60,344 nucleotides of DNA from Mycoplasmopsis cricetuli ATCC 35279 (GTDB taxonomy: Bacteria > Bacillota_I > Bacilli_A > Mycoplasmatales > Metamycoplasmataceae): assembly GCF_000526955.1 (NCBI RefSeq), contig NZ_JAHB01000003.1, positions 1 through 60,344 of the forward strand. The letters are read 5' to 3'. The notes under the pieces are model-generated. The model did no database searches, was not told the DNA's origin, and saw only the letters and a program-made list of their open reading frames with translations. Positions within the stretch are counted from its first letter, which is position 1, and each line of letters starts with the position of its first letter. A program made the position numbers and the translations under genes. Shown here one piece after another: positions 42,774 to 54,806 of the stretch.

Positions 42774-43355
42774 TTAACCTTTTAAATATTTACCTAATTC
42801 ATCTCTAAAATCTTCAATTTTAACTTTATGAATCACTCCTGATTTGACAATTCGAATTGAACCATTTTCTTCAGATACAACAATTGTAATTGAATCAGAT
42901 TGTTCAGAAATTCCAAGCGCTGCTCTATGACGTGAACCTAAATTATTGTCAACACTTTTACGAGTAATTTTATAAAAAGTTGCTGCATAATAAATTTTGT
43001 TATCACGAATTAAAACTGCACCATCATGAATAGGACTTTCTTTGTTAAAAATTGCAATTAATAGTGAACTTGAAATATTAGAATTTAAAATGATACCATC
43101 TGTTCTTAATGAATCTAAGTTTTCATTGTTTTCAATAGTAATTAATGCGCCTATTTTGTTTTTTGAAAAATGATAAACTGCTTCGTACAACTCATAAAGC
43201 AATCTAATTTGACTTGATTTTCCTAATGAACGATATTTATTTTTAATAATCCTTTTTAAAATCAATTCTTTGATTCTTTCAAACATTAGTAAATAAAGAA
43301 TGCACAAAACTAAAATTAAAATAATAATGATAATAATGAAAGTAATAATATCCAT
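42774..43355 (-). CDS. cdaM: Diadenylate cyclase, CdaM type
   Basis: A 193-residue membrane cyclase producing c-di-AMP from two ATP. Only one membrane helix (MDIITFIIIIIILILVLCILYLL) precedes the DAC domain, unlike the three of CdaA; a single-helix form was described in M. pneumoniae as CdaM. Active-site motifs DGAVLI (about 117-122) and GSRHRAALG (about 144-152) are intact. ATG at 43353-43355 lies one base after the upstream stop. A GTG six codons upstream (43371-43373) is a less likely start. Confidence 0.94.
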   Translation of the reverse strand: MDIITFIIIIIILILVLCILYLLMFERIKELILKRIIKNKYRSLGKSSQIRLLYELYEAVYHFSKNKIGALITIENNENLDSLRTDGIILNSNISSSLLIAIFNKESPIHDGAVLIRDNKIYYAATFYKITRKSVDNNLGSRHRAALGISEQSDSITIVVSEENGSIRIVKSGVIHKVKIEDFRDELGKYLKG

Positions 43356-43356
43356 A

Positions 43357-43650
43357 CTATGCAGCAGCCTCACCTATTAAATATGCAGCTAAAATAAGTA
43401 AAATAATTAATCCTACCACTAATGCAATATATGCCAGTTTTCAATAAAATTCTTTTTTATTTTTTAGTTGTTTATCTTGAATTTCTTTTAAGGTTAATTC
43501 TGGTTTAATTTTTCCATCAGAAGTATATGTGTTTTCAATGATACGGGCAATTTCTTTTTTGCGAAGTTCAACAAAATAATCAGAAGGAAGCGAAGTCTCT
43601 GTTGATTCCTTAAAAAATTTTTTAAGTTTCTTTTTTATTTTTTCTTTCAT
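43357..43650 (-). CDS. Small tail-anchored protein upstream of cdaM
   Basis: A 97-residue protein with a strongly basic N-terminus (MKEKIKKKLKKFFKES), a polar middle (VELRKKEIARIIENTYTSDG) and a C-terminal membrane helix (LAYIALVVGLIILLILAAYLIG). Its TAG stop is one base from the cdaM ATG, so the two are translated together. The position is that of CdaR in Firmicutes, but there is no similarity to CdaR domains. It is a candidate partner of the cyclase. Function unknown. Confidence 0.75.
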
Positions 43651-43715
43651 TTTCGCTCCTTATTTTTTTTATTTTAATTTTACTCAAAAATAGTCATATT
43701 TATTAAAAAAAGTCT

Positions 43716-44957
43716 CTATAATTTAGTGATTTCAATAATAGCATTTTCTTTTTTGTTTTTAGGAAGTGAAATTATTTTAAATTGATACTTCTCTGCTAAA
43801 ACAAAAGTTGTTTTTTTATATAGTTTTTTATCACCTGTTTTATGCAGTAAATACTGTTCTAAGGTTAATTCTTGTTCTTGTTCATCTAAAAGTGAAAGTT
43901 CAATTTCTAACTGTTTAAAAATATCATAAATATAAAGATCTGATTGTACTTGAGATTTTTCAAGTGACAATTCATAAATTTTTTCATCATTATCATGTTC
44001 ATCGTAAATTTCACCAACAATTTCTTCAATAATATCTTCAATTGTAATAATTCCAATTACTTTAGTTGATGAGTTATTTTCAACTACAAAAGCCATCTGA
44101 GCTCGAGCTTGTCTCATTTTATCAAGTGCAGATGAAAGATTTGAATTAGATGAAACAAACGGAACTGTTTGCATATAATTAATAATTTTTCCACGTTTAA
44201 GTCAAAAAATATCTTTTAAAATAATCATTCCAATTAAATTATCATTTTTCACTACTGGAATTCTTGAATAATTAGTTTCTTTAAAAAGTTGATGTGCTTT
44301 GGAAATATTATCACGATAATCAAGAAATGTAACATCTTTTAAGCGAATATAATGTTGCTGAACTTTAGTTGAATTTAAATCAAGAGCATTTTTTGTTAAA
44401 ATACTTTCCCCAGTTTGTAATACTCCTTCATTTTGAGCTAAATTGATAATTTTCTTTAAATCATCTTCTGTGTTGGTAATCAATACTTCTTTTCCTAATT
44501 TACTTACAGGTAAGGTGAAAATGTATAATATTCAATACATAAATTCAATAAAAGGTGAAAAAATTTGTAAATACTTTTCTGAGTGAGATTTAGCAATTAA
44601 TTTCGGAACAATTTCTCCAAAAATAACCAAAATAGGGGTAACTACAACCAATGAAATAATTGTAGGTAAAAAATTATTACCTGAATTTGCAAAGAAAATA
44701 CCAATCAAATAAGAAGTCAAAACTGATGAGCCAACATTAACAATGTTATTTCCTATTAGGATTGTGCTTAAAACTTGATTAAATTTACTTTTTTGTTTTT
44801 TAATAAGAACTGAATTGTGTGCTTTTTTTTCAATCATATCATTTAATTTGGCAGCTGAAATAGTGCTATATGCAGTTTCAGATCCACTAAAAATACTACT
44901 TAAAACAAAAAGTAAAATCACAAAAATAAAAATAATAGTTATCACTCAACTACTCAT
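43716..44957 (-). CDS. CNNM/HlyC-CorC family membrane protein with CBS pair
   Basis: A 413-residue protein with a DUF21 membrane domain (FSGSETAYSTISAAKLNDMI, then TSYLIGIFFANSG and LVVVTPILVIFGEIVPKLIAKSHS), two CBS domains (RLKDVTFLDYRDNISKAHQLFKETNYSRIPVV and MAFVVENNSSTKVIGIITIEDIIEEIVGEI), and a C-terminal CorC_HlyC domain. The family exports or senses Mg2+ or Co2+. With mgtE nearby it makes a cation pair. The start includes a UGA Trp (MSSWVITII). Confidence 0.92.
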
Positions 44958-45014
44958 AATTTAAAAATCCTTTTGAAAAAAATTATTCTTCGATATAGGG
45001 TTCATTTTATCCTT

Positions 45015-46481
45015 TTAATATTTCTTTTTAACATCGTTAAAACTAACGATTTTTCCTTCATAAAACATTTTTGATTGTCCAATTTGACCATTTCTATTTT
45101 TTGCTACAGTAACAATAGTATTATACTCGTTATCTATATTATTATTTTTTGAATCATTATATTTGCTTAAAAAAATAACAATATCAGCATCTTGTTCAAT
45201 TGCTCCAGATTCACGTAAATCACTTAATTGTGGAGTTTTATTCTCACGATGTTCAACTGAACGAGAAAGTTGTGAAAGTGCTAAAATTGGAATTTTCAAT
45301 TCAAGCGCAAGAGTTTTAAGCTGTCTTGAAATACTTGAAACTTCATTTTGGCGATTTCCTGTAACATTTTTAGAAGCAGCTATTAATTGCAAGTAATCAA
45401 CAATAACTAAATTAAGATTGTAGTTTAAATCCTTATTTAATTTACGAATTTTTCAACTAATCTCATCAATATTACTTGTAGGAACATCATCAAAATAAAC
45501 ATTCATTTCATTAAATTGAATAGTACTAGCATGCAATTTTGATAATTCCATATCTCTTAAAATTTTTGGATTTTGGATTTTATCTAACTCAATCTGTGAA
45601 TGTGTTGATAAAAATCTTGAAGTCAATTCGCTTCCAGGCATTTCCAGTGAAATAAAAGCCACATTTCGATTTTTTTTATTTTGTGATAACGAGTTAATGG
45701 TATTAACTTGATTTTCTATATTTTCTAAAGCTATATTTCGAGCAATATTTAAAGCAAAGGCAGTTTTCCCAATTCCAGGACGTGCTGCAAGAATAATTAA
45801 TTGTCCAGGTTTAAATGAATTAACATAATAATCAACTGCATGAAATTTAGTTTTTGTTTCATTATCATTGATTTCACCAATAAATTTTTCATCAATACTT
45901 TTAAGCAATTCATTGGCACTATCCTTTAAATGCATAAAACTGCTACTATTAATTGAATTTTGACCATTTTCTTCTAAAAAGTTCTGAATGTTATAATAAG
46001 CATCACTTCATAAAAAATTATTTTCATTATTTTTTTGTAATCTTGAAAGTTCAAAAGTATAAAAAGCTTCCAAATTACGCATTTTAGTTAAGTCAATTAA
46101 TTGTTCAACATTGCTTAAAAATAATGTTGGATTAAATGATTCAGCATATATATATGAAATAGTTGCCTCATTTACATGATTAAATTCTAATTTATCTGCA
46201 ATTTTAGTTAAATTAGCAATTAAATCTGAATAAGAAAAGTGCGGAATTACACTTCCAACTGTTTTTTTTAAAAGCAAAATATAATTAAATACTTGTTGAT
46301 TTTCTTTGATAAAAAAATCATTACTTTTTAAATACTGACAACCTCTTTGTTGAAGTTCTTCATCCTCAAACATTGCAGCAAGCACACTTTTTTCAATGTT
46401 GTCATTTTTATATTTGGTATTTGGATTTAAAAAAGTTTTAATTTCAACTAGTAAATTATTAAATTGATTATTTATGGACAT
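45015..46481 (-). CDS. dnaB: Replicative DNA helicase DnaB
   Basis: A 488-residue hexameric helicase. N-terminal DnaG-interacting domain (NIEKSVLAAMFEDEELQQRG) and RecA-like motor with Walker A ILAARPGIGKTAFAL (about residues 225-239), SLEMPGSELTSRFLS and Walker B region with LSQLSRSVEHRENKTPQLSDLRESGAIEQDADIV. Overlaps the rplI stop by 14 bases. Same gdpP-rplI-dnaB order as in Bacillus and most Mollicutes. Confidence 0.96.
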
Positions 46482-46926
46482 CTAATTTTATCTCCACTCT
46501 AATAGTAGCGGTGATATCCTTATATAATTTGACAATAACTTCATGGGTTCCTTCAGAAATAAAATGAATTTTTTCTAAAGAGTGTTTTGGTAAACTAAAT
46601 CCCTTTTTTCTAATTTCTTCAACAACATCCTTAGTTGAAACACTTTTGTGCACATTTAAATTGTGATTTTTATCAATTGTTGCAGTTAAATTAAAATGCA
46701 ATGTTATTTCTTCAAGTTTATTTTTAAGTTGAATATATTCTGAACGAGTTTGATGTTCATTAGCTGAAATTTCTTGTAATTTTCTTTCTAATGATTTTGC
46801 AGTTCTTTCATTATATGGAAGCCCATAACCATTTTTAATTAAATAATTTGTACCATAACCATTTGATACTTCAATAATTGTGTTTGCTTGACCATCTTTG
46901 CAGTCTTTAATTAAAATTACTTTCAT
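46468..46926 (-). CDS. rplI: 50S ribosomal protein L9
   Basis: A 152-residue L9: N-terminal MKVILIKDCKDGQANTIIEVSNGYGTNYLI, a long connecting helix, and a C-terminal domain. It overlaps the 3' end of gdpP by 20 bases and the start of dnaB by 14. Length is standard. Confidence 0.96.
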   Translation of the reverse strand: MKVILIKDCKDGQANTIIEVSNGYGTNYLIKNGYGLPYNERTAKSLERKLQEISANEHQTRSEYIQLKNKLEEITLHFNLTATIDKNHNLNVHKSVSTKDVVEEIRKKGFSLPKHSLEKIHFISEGTHEVIVKLYKDITATIRVEIKLDVHK

Positions 46927-48907
46927 CTCTATCTCCTGTCATTATAATTGCATGTTTTATATTATCAACAAAGGTATCTAAATCTTCATTTGATACAGCT
47001 GCTGCGACGCCAAAATGTCCTCCACCACCAACTGATTCACAAATGATTTGAACATTAGTGTTAATACCTCGAGCACTTAATTTATAAATATTTTCTTTTT
47101 TACTTTGAAGTCGTGCTACAACAAAGGAAGCAATTCTGCCTTTAATTTTTAATACTTCATTAGCAGCAATTGAAATAGTATCATTTGAAGCTACAATATT
47201 TGAATATGAAAGAAAATACCCTGGTTTTATCTCGATTAAATTTTCAAGTAATTTTTCTACTTTTTTTTGTGTTTTTTCATCAATTTTTAAAATTTCAGTA
47301 GCTTCAGAACTTTTTGCACCTTTTGATTCTAAATAACCTGCTGCTACAAAAGTTTTTTGAGAAACTGATTTTGAAAATTGATTAGTATCTAAATAAATAC
47401 CATTTAATAACAATTGCGCTGCTAGTTCACTTATTTTTATTTCACCATCCATAAATGAAATAACCTCTGTTACAATTTCTGAAGCCGATGAAGCAATTGT
47501 ATCAATATAAGCATTAATTCTAGGGCAATAATCAATGCTTTTGGCCACTCTATGATGATCAAGAACAAAAACATTATTTCTATCTGTGTTAATCAATGCA
47601 TTTGGATTATCAGTTCGACTAACATCTGAATTATCAACAAAAATAACCATAGTTTTATTATTAGTTAATTTAGACAAAGTTTGCATGTTTTTAATAGAAT
47701 ATGCTTCTTCTACTTGTTTTTTAATATCATACATCATAGTTAAAGCTGTGCTATCAAAAGTAACCCCGCCAATATAGGCTTCTTTACCAAAAGACTTGGC
47801 TATTTCATATAATCCATAACTAGCTCCAATTGAATCTAAATCAGCAATTGAATGCCCATAAATTATTACCCGTTCAATATCTTTGTTTTGAAGCTTGTCT
47901 TTAATCTGTAAAGTAATTTGTTTAATTTTAGTACGACTATTATCTGGAATAATTTCTGAATAAGAACCAAAATAAATTGGCTTTTCAATATTTGAAAATA
48001 CAACAACTTGATCTCCTCCACGACTGTGAGATTGTAATAAAGCTTTTTTAGCTTGCTCTAATTGTGTTTGAAGAGAACTTCATCCACTTGCAAAACCAAT
48101 TGATAGTGAAATTTTGTTAATTCCGATTGCGCCTTTGTCATTTATATTAAAAAAATGTTCAAATTTTTCTTGTTTCAATTTTTCTAAAGTTTGTTCATTA
48201 GTTAAAATAATAAATTTGCCATTTGTATATTGTCTATAAATAATATTGTATTTTTTAACATATTCATCAATAATATCAATAACAATTTTATTAATTCTAA
48301 AAATTTCTTCTTCAGAAAGAATTGACTGGTAAAGTTGAAAATTATCAATTTCAACTTCTCCTATAACTGATTTTTGCTCTTGTGCTTCATTTTTAAATAA
48401 ATATTCAGTTGAAATATCTCTAATTACAATTGCATTTGATGAACTCCAAAATTGAGCTTCATAAAAATTATCGTCATCTTTAAACTCAATTTTTGTTTGA
48501 TTTAAATTAAATGATTTATTTAATTTTTTTTCAAATATTTTAAAAAAATCTTCAATTTTTCATCCAATAAAATTGCTTTTAAATTTATTCTTAATAAAAG
48601 AACTAGATCAAGCAATTTCTTGAACAGTATCATAAATAATAATCCCTATGTTATTGTTACTCATAATATCCTCAACAAAAACATTAAAAGATTTTTCAAT
48701 TAATTCTCGTGACTTAATAAAACGAATTAAAATAAAATATAAAATTAAAAATTCAATCACAAGTACAGAAATAATTCCAAAAATTAATGCTGCTAAAATA
48801 AAAGTATTATTTTGTTTTATTAAAATTGGCAATAACAATAAAATAAAAAAGATTAAAAAAGCAACAAGCGATATAATTGATAGAATTATTTTGTTTTTAT
48901 TTCTCAA
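46907..48907 (-). CDS. gdpP: Cyclic di-AMP phosphodiesterase GdpP
   Basis: A 666-residue membrane enzyme that hydrolyses c-di-AMP to pApA. Two N-terminal membrane helices, a PAS-like region, a degenerate GGDEF domain, and DHH/DHHA1 catalytic domains: IIYGHSIADLDSIGASYGL, VFVDNSDVSRTDN, VLDHHRVAKSIDY and GGGGHFGVAAAVS. The start is a TTG at 48905-48907 preceded by AAAGGATTACC. It pairs with cdaM in the same block, so synthesis and breakdown of c-di-AMP are encoded together. Confidence 0.93.
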
Positions 48908-49021
48908 GGTAATCCTTTCTATTTATATATATCTTAAATTATATAAAATAATTTATTTTTTTATTTATTTTTAAAAAACTATAAGTATTAAAAATTAAAT
49001 AAATAAAATTTTGAAATCAAA

Positions 49022-49045
49022 AAAAATCGCTTATGCGATTTTTTG
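49022..49045. terminator. Terminator of large lipoprotein gene
   Basis: AAAATCGC and GCGATTTT around TTAT (49023-49043), with A and T runs on either side, can act in both directions. It lies just past the stop of the 1482-residue lipoprotein gene. Confidence 0.85.
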
Positions 49046-49056
49046 TACTAAAATAT

Positions 49057-52000
49057 TTATTCTGATTTAGTTTCTGCTGTTGAAGGCAAGTGTTCTTTTA
49101 CTTGTTTAATATTGCTTATGAATTGTCTTAATTCTTGATTAATAGCTTCAGGTTCATATGCATGTCTTTCACCTGAAGTTAATGTTTTACCATTAGCATC
49201 AACATAAGTTTTATCTTTTAATAATTCTCTAATCTTTTTATCAACTTCATCTTTTGTTATGCTTGAATCTTTTTTATTATCTTTATCTAATCTAAATAAA
49301 GTTAACAATGAAGTTTGAGTTGAACGAGCTGAAAAGTATGAAGTTCTTGCACTATTAGAATTTTCTTGAACTTTAGTATCAAATCTATTAACTTTTTCAG
49401 TTTCATTTAATTCTTTTGCATTTAGTTTGTAAAGATCAAGTTTGTTTTTTCTAATTCTTTCAAGTGCTCTTTCATATTGAACTTGTGCGATTAAATAAGT
49501 TGTTATGTAAAAATCAATAGCTTTTACATATCCTCTGCCTGATGATTCAGCAACTACTTTTTCAAGTGAATTTTTAAGAATTTTAGCTTTTTCATAAAAA
49601 TCAATAATTAATTCAACATCCTGCTCTAACATATTTTCAGTGTAACTATGTTTATCAATATTATTTTCTTTATCTGCTTCATGATCATCATGAATGAATT
49701 CTTTATTAATATCTAAAAGATCTTTTTTAACTTTTTCTAAATCATCATAAATGTATTTATCATCAGTTAAACTCTTAACTAATAATTTAGCATTTTCTTT
49801 ATATTTATCAATTAAAATATTTTCTTTATATAGATCAAATTTAGCTTTAAAAGCTTTAAGTTTTAAAATAAACTTTGATAACTCTTCTAGACGAATAAAG
49901 TTTGCATCACCTATTGAATTATTTGGTAAACCAATAAAATAATCTCTTTTTAATTTATTGAAATTAAACACTTTTGAAGCATCATCTGTTGTTTCTCAAT
50001 TAGATTCAGACATTTGAACTAAGTTTTCAGACATTTGAAGTAATTCATCAACAATTTCATTATTTGACGCATTTTCTATAAATTCTTTATTTTCAAGAGC
50101 AAATTCATAAAACTCAATCACATATTTGAAAATATAAAATTTTATTTCATTATCCTTAATATCACTAACATTTAAGTTTTCTTTTTCAATAAAGCTTTCT
50201 GCTACATATGAAGAAATATTAGTCATTGCTTTAATATATTCTTCAAAGATTAATTCATATGATCCTAAATTAGCATCAACATATTGTTCAAGACTATATT
50301 CTTTTACTGCATCATTTTTAGCATTTTTATCTAATTGTTCTTTTAATTCATCAACTTTTTTTTCTTTAAGATTAGATAAGTAATTATAGAATTTAGCAAC
50401 TGTTCCTAAATCACCTTTAATTTCTTTTGTTTCAGAATAATTTTCACCTAAAAATTTTTCAAGTGTGTATTCTGTTTTTTTACCTTCACCTCTTGAAAGC
50501 ATTATAGTAACTTTATTTTTAATAAATTCAATATCTGAATCTTTTCTAGAAGGATCAAATTCTTCAAGTTGTTTTTTTACACTTTCAATTGCATTGTGAT
50601 CTTTTTCAGCTACTGGAATATTTCCAAATTCTTTTTTAAGATCTTCGAAAATTTTATTAAGATTGGTCAATCATTTATATTGAAAATATCTATCATGTAA
50701 TTTTTCATCACCTTCATTAAAAGTATGATTTAATTGATCAATAAACTTTTCTCTGATAGCAAATAATTTAGCATCATCTTTGTTAAAATTAAGGATGTGA
50801 TATTTATTAAATTCATCTCATGCTTCAGTGTATTTTTCAGTATAAATAGAAACTAAAGATTTATAATCTCTGAATTTTTCACTTAAGAAATTTAATTTCA
50901 TGTTTTTTGCTTCAGCTGAAATATCCTTAAAGAAAAGATTTGATGCCTTTGAACTTTGTTCTTCATAAAGATTATCAATTGCTTCTTGTGTTATTTTTTC
51001 TGGTTGTTCTGAAATTCAATTATATGCTTCAAGGCCATTTAATCTACCTAGAGCTTCTTTAAATGTTTTAAATCTAATTGCAAATAAATCAACATTTGCT
51101 TCATAATATTCATAAATATTTGTAAGTTTTGTTTTAACATCCAAATTTTCGTTTTCTTTTGCTGATTTAGCAAAATCAATATCAACACGTTTTGTTTCAT
51201 TTTGTAAGAATTTAATAAAGTCAGTGTAAAAATCTAAATCTTTTTTAAATAATTCATTGTTAGAATCATAAATTGGGTATTTACTTAAATCAAATTTTTC
51301 TCAGTATGTTTTTTCTTGATTGTTAAACTGATCAAAATTATTTTCAGTAATTTCAATATTTCTTAATTTTGGTAATTCAACAGTTGCATGAATTATTCAA
51401 TTAGCCATTTTTTCGGCATTTTCATAGTGTTTATTAGTTAATCTATAATCTAAAACTTTATCATATTCACTAAGAGTTTTTAACAATCCTTCAGCAAGTT
51501 TAACATTGTAATTATATAAAATGAATTCTGTAGGTTTTTTAACATATTCTGGATTAATACCATAGTCATCATAAATAAATTTCAATTGTTCAATTTTAGA
51601 TTCTTTTGTTTCTGGTTTAGTTGATAAAATCAAATCTTCAATATAATTTTTTGTCAGAACAAAAATACCTAAATTATTTAAATTAAGTTCTTTTAAATCT
51701 ATATCTCATAAAAGAGGAGTATCATTTAATAAATTATTTTTTCCAAAATCTTCTCTATATGTTATTGTTTTTAATTCATCTGTTGCATTTTCATTTTCAT
51801 ATTTTTTATATCTAAGTAATGGATTTGAAACTACTTCTTCATAATATTTGATAATTTGATTGGATAGCTCTTCAAGATTTTCAATATCATATATTGCTTC
51901 ATTTTTTTCAATAAATTTATTAGCTTTTAATGAATTTAATCTAACAATAGCCTCATGATATTTAGGATATTTTAAATCAAAACTATCAACATTGAATTTA

Positions 52001-53505
52001 ACATAATCTGCTAAATTTTTAACTTCAAAATCCCAAGGACTATGAGTTTTACCATCAAAAATTTTATCTTCTTGATCTTGTAAAAATTGAGTAAATTTAT
52101 CAACAGTTTTTAAATCTTCATTAAATTGTTCTATTTTATATCATTTATTAATTTCATTCCCAAGTTCAGGCTTTAAAGCTTCTCAAAATTCATTTTCTTT
52201 TTCTAAAACTTCATTTTTTGAATATGCTTCATCTCTATATGGAAGAAATTCATCATTAGAAATTTTTGCATTTTTATTGTGAGGAGAATGAGCCAATTTA
52301 TCTTGAACATATTTAATTAATTCTTTAAATTTATCAGCGCTTCTTTTTTGTTGATCATTAAGATTTATTTTCAAATCTTTTTGTTCTAAATCTTTTAATT
52401 CAGATTCAAGATCACTTATTAATTTATTCCCTCCATCTTGATTGTTAAGCAGACTTAAAACAACAAATTTAATTTTGTTCTTGTCATCTAAATCATATCT
52501 ATCATATTTATCTAAAATTGTTTTTGCTTGTTCTGTTAATGGATTATCTTCTGTTGGAATAAGATTTTTTTCTAATGTAATTACTTGTTTAAGAATATTG
52601 TTAATTTTTTCTTCATATTTATTAATAAGTTTCTCATTTTTCTTAAAATATGGATTTTCAAAATTTGATTTTACTTTATTTTTAAATAAATCAATATATA
52701 TTGCTAATTCATTATTTTCTAATCCATTTGCTTTTGGATCTGAAAGAAATGCAAAATCCTTTAAAGTTAATAATCTTCTTAAACTTTCATTATAATTAGG
52801 GTATTTTTCTTCGAATTCATTTACTTTATGATCAAGATATTCACCATAAGAATCAACATTAAAATCCAACTTATAATTTTCATTTTCGAAATTTTTTTGT
52901 AAAAAATCTATGTAGTCTTTGTAATTTGAAATGTCTTTATTAAATTGATCTTCATTGTAATCTTTAATTGAACTAACATGTTTTACTAATTCTTTAAATT
53001 CATTTTCTTTGGCTGAAATATTTGTTTTTGATTCTATAGCCATTTCATTTTTAAACATTTCAACATTTCTTTTTTGATCATCAGTTAAAGCAATTTCATA
53101 TTGAGGATTTTTTCTAAATCCACTGATAGTATAAGTTCTTCCATCACTAACTAGATTAGTTTTAATATCTTTTAGTTTAAATTTAACAATAGTTTTAGTA
53201 TTTAAATTTTCAAAAGATAAATCTGAGACTTCATATTTTTTAGCATCAAAACCATGAAACTTAACATCATCAATGCTACTTACATATGAAGAATAAACAT
53301 CAGAAATATTAGTTCTAATATGCTCTACATTATGACCTGAATCCTTATCATAAACAGAAATTTGCACCAATGCTGCATTTGCATTAAGAATTGCTAAATT
53401 TTCTTCTGGTGTTCTTTCATTTGAACATGAAAGTGTAGCAATTAATGGTAAAGGAATGAGTGATAATGATGACGCACCTAAGATTAATTTATTTTTTGTA
53501 CGCAT
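49057..53505 (-). CDS. Giant repeat-containing lipoprotein
   Basis: A 1482-residue lipoprotein, continuous when many UGA codons are read as Trp. Signal MRTKNKLILGASSLSLIPL ends in lipobox ATLSC (Cys27). N-terminal 27-150 is a beta-like domain (ALVQISVYDKDSG, KFKLKDIKTNLVSDGRTYTISGF). The remainder is helical with at least three related modules. Each has an aromatic-charged segment followed by YP-x-Y-x-E-x2-x-RL: NYKDYIDFLQ...YPNYNESLRRLLTL (about 194-249), DKFTQFLQ...YPKYHEAIVRLNSL (about 469-526), and DFYTDFIKFLQ...FKTFKEALGRLNGL (about 750-815). A weaker one may exist later. Surface location and adhesin or binding function are inferred. Single-gene unit. Confidence 0.82.
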
Positions 53506-53654
53506 TTTTTCTCCTTTTAAATATTATCATAAAAACACTACTAATGCTTTTACTATTGAATTTTGGGTTTATTTTATAATTTATAAATAATTTTTAATAT
53601 TCAAATTATACTAGTTTTTATTGATTTAATAAAAATAAATTTTACTACTTAATT

Positions 53655-54806
53655 TTACACTTCAAATGATTTTTTAGGAAGTTGTTTTTTTGGTTTTGAT
53701 GATCCAAAATTAGGTAAATCAAAACTTGTAGATTTTCTTATATTTTGTTTAAGTTTTAATGCATTATTTAGCAATTTTTCTGCATATAATTTGTTTAAAA
53801 ATTGTATTTGTTCTTCGTTTAATAAATTAACTTCAGATAAATTTTTTAAATACTTTAAAATTATTTTTAATGATTCTTTAGTGGATTCATTTTTTAGCAA
53901 GACATTAAAAACATATTCCAATACTGGTTTTCCTAAATTTTGATTTTCAGATCAAATTTTAATATCTTTTTCTGTAAATCTAAGTGGTAATTTTCCTATT
54001 AAGTAAAGTTTAACATTTTCAAAACTATCTTTAAAAATTTTATTGTTTAAATTTGTTTTTTCATAATCTAATGCTTCTTTATAGGGTGAAGAGTTTGTTT
54101 TATTGAAAACATTTTTATTTAGTTGATTTGAAAAATCTTCCATTAATTTTTTAATTTCTAAAATTTTTGTTTCACTACTGTGATATTTTTTCAATAATTT
54201 ATCAATAAATTGATCATTTTGAATTTTTAAATCATTTACTGCAAAAAAATCTTTATCATTTGCCTTGATTTCTTGTGCAAATTTAATAAAATCACTTTTT
54301 GCAATTTCTTTTTCACTTTCAGATTTGGATTTATCAATTTTATTCATTTTTTTAACTAAATCATAAATATTTAAATATTTTTCTAAAATTGCATTAATTT
54401 CTGTTTCAAATTCATCTAAACTATATGAATCACTAAGAAAATAAATTGCATAATCTTTTTTGATTAACTCAAAATAATCTTTGTAAGCTTGGTCATCATA
54501 TAATGGGTGATAAAGTCTTAATTTACTTAATTTAAGTTTAACTTCTTTAATTAAATCATCAATATTTAATTGAGTAATTTCATTTTCTTTATCTATTTTT
54601 TCATTATTTGAATGCTCTGATTTTTTATTTAAATTTGAATTCTCTTTGTTTGTTAATTGCAAAAAATTAGTTTGTTTTTCAATAATATTACCTTGCAAAT
54701 TTGTTGTTTGATTATTTTTACTTAAATAAGCCAATGAACTAATACCAAATATTGACATAACAGTTGCAACAGGAACAATAGTTAATAAAAAATTTTTTAT
54801 TTTCAT
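53655..54806 (-). CDS. Secreted or membrane-anchored helical protein
   Basis: A 383-residue protein with an N-terminal signal/anchor (MKIKNFLLTIVPVATVMSIFGISSLAYL) lacking a lipobox Cys, a Gln/Asn/Thr-rich linker, and a charged helical body (KVKLKLSKLRLYHPLYDD-like sequence, SKSESEKEIAKSDFIKFAQEI). The C-terminus ends KPKKQLPKKSFEV, without a membrane anchor. Function unknown. It lies downstream of an 827-base spacer and may be a diverged relative of the neighbouring large lipoprotein, which also has aromatic DYF/YPLYDD segments. Confidence 0.72.

Noticed and set aside
52442-52795. 117-codon plus-strand frame inside the large lipoprotein gene
   Set aside because: Antisense shadow; the minus-strand frame continues through with a lipobox start and matching repeats.
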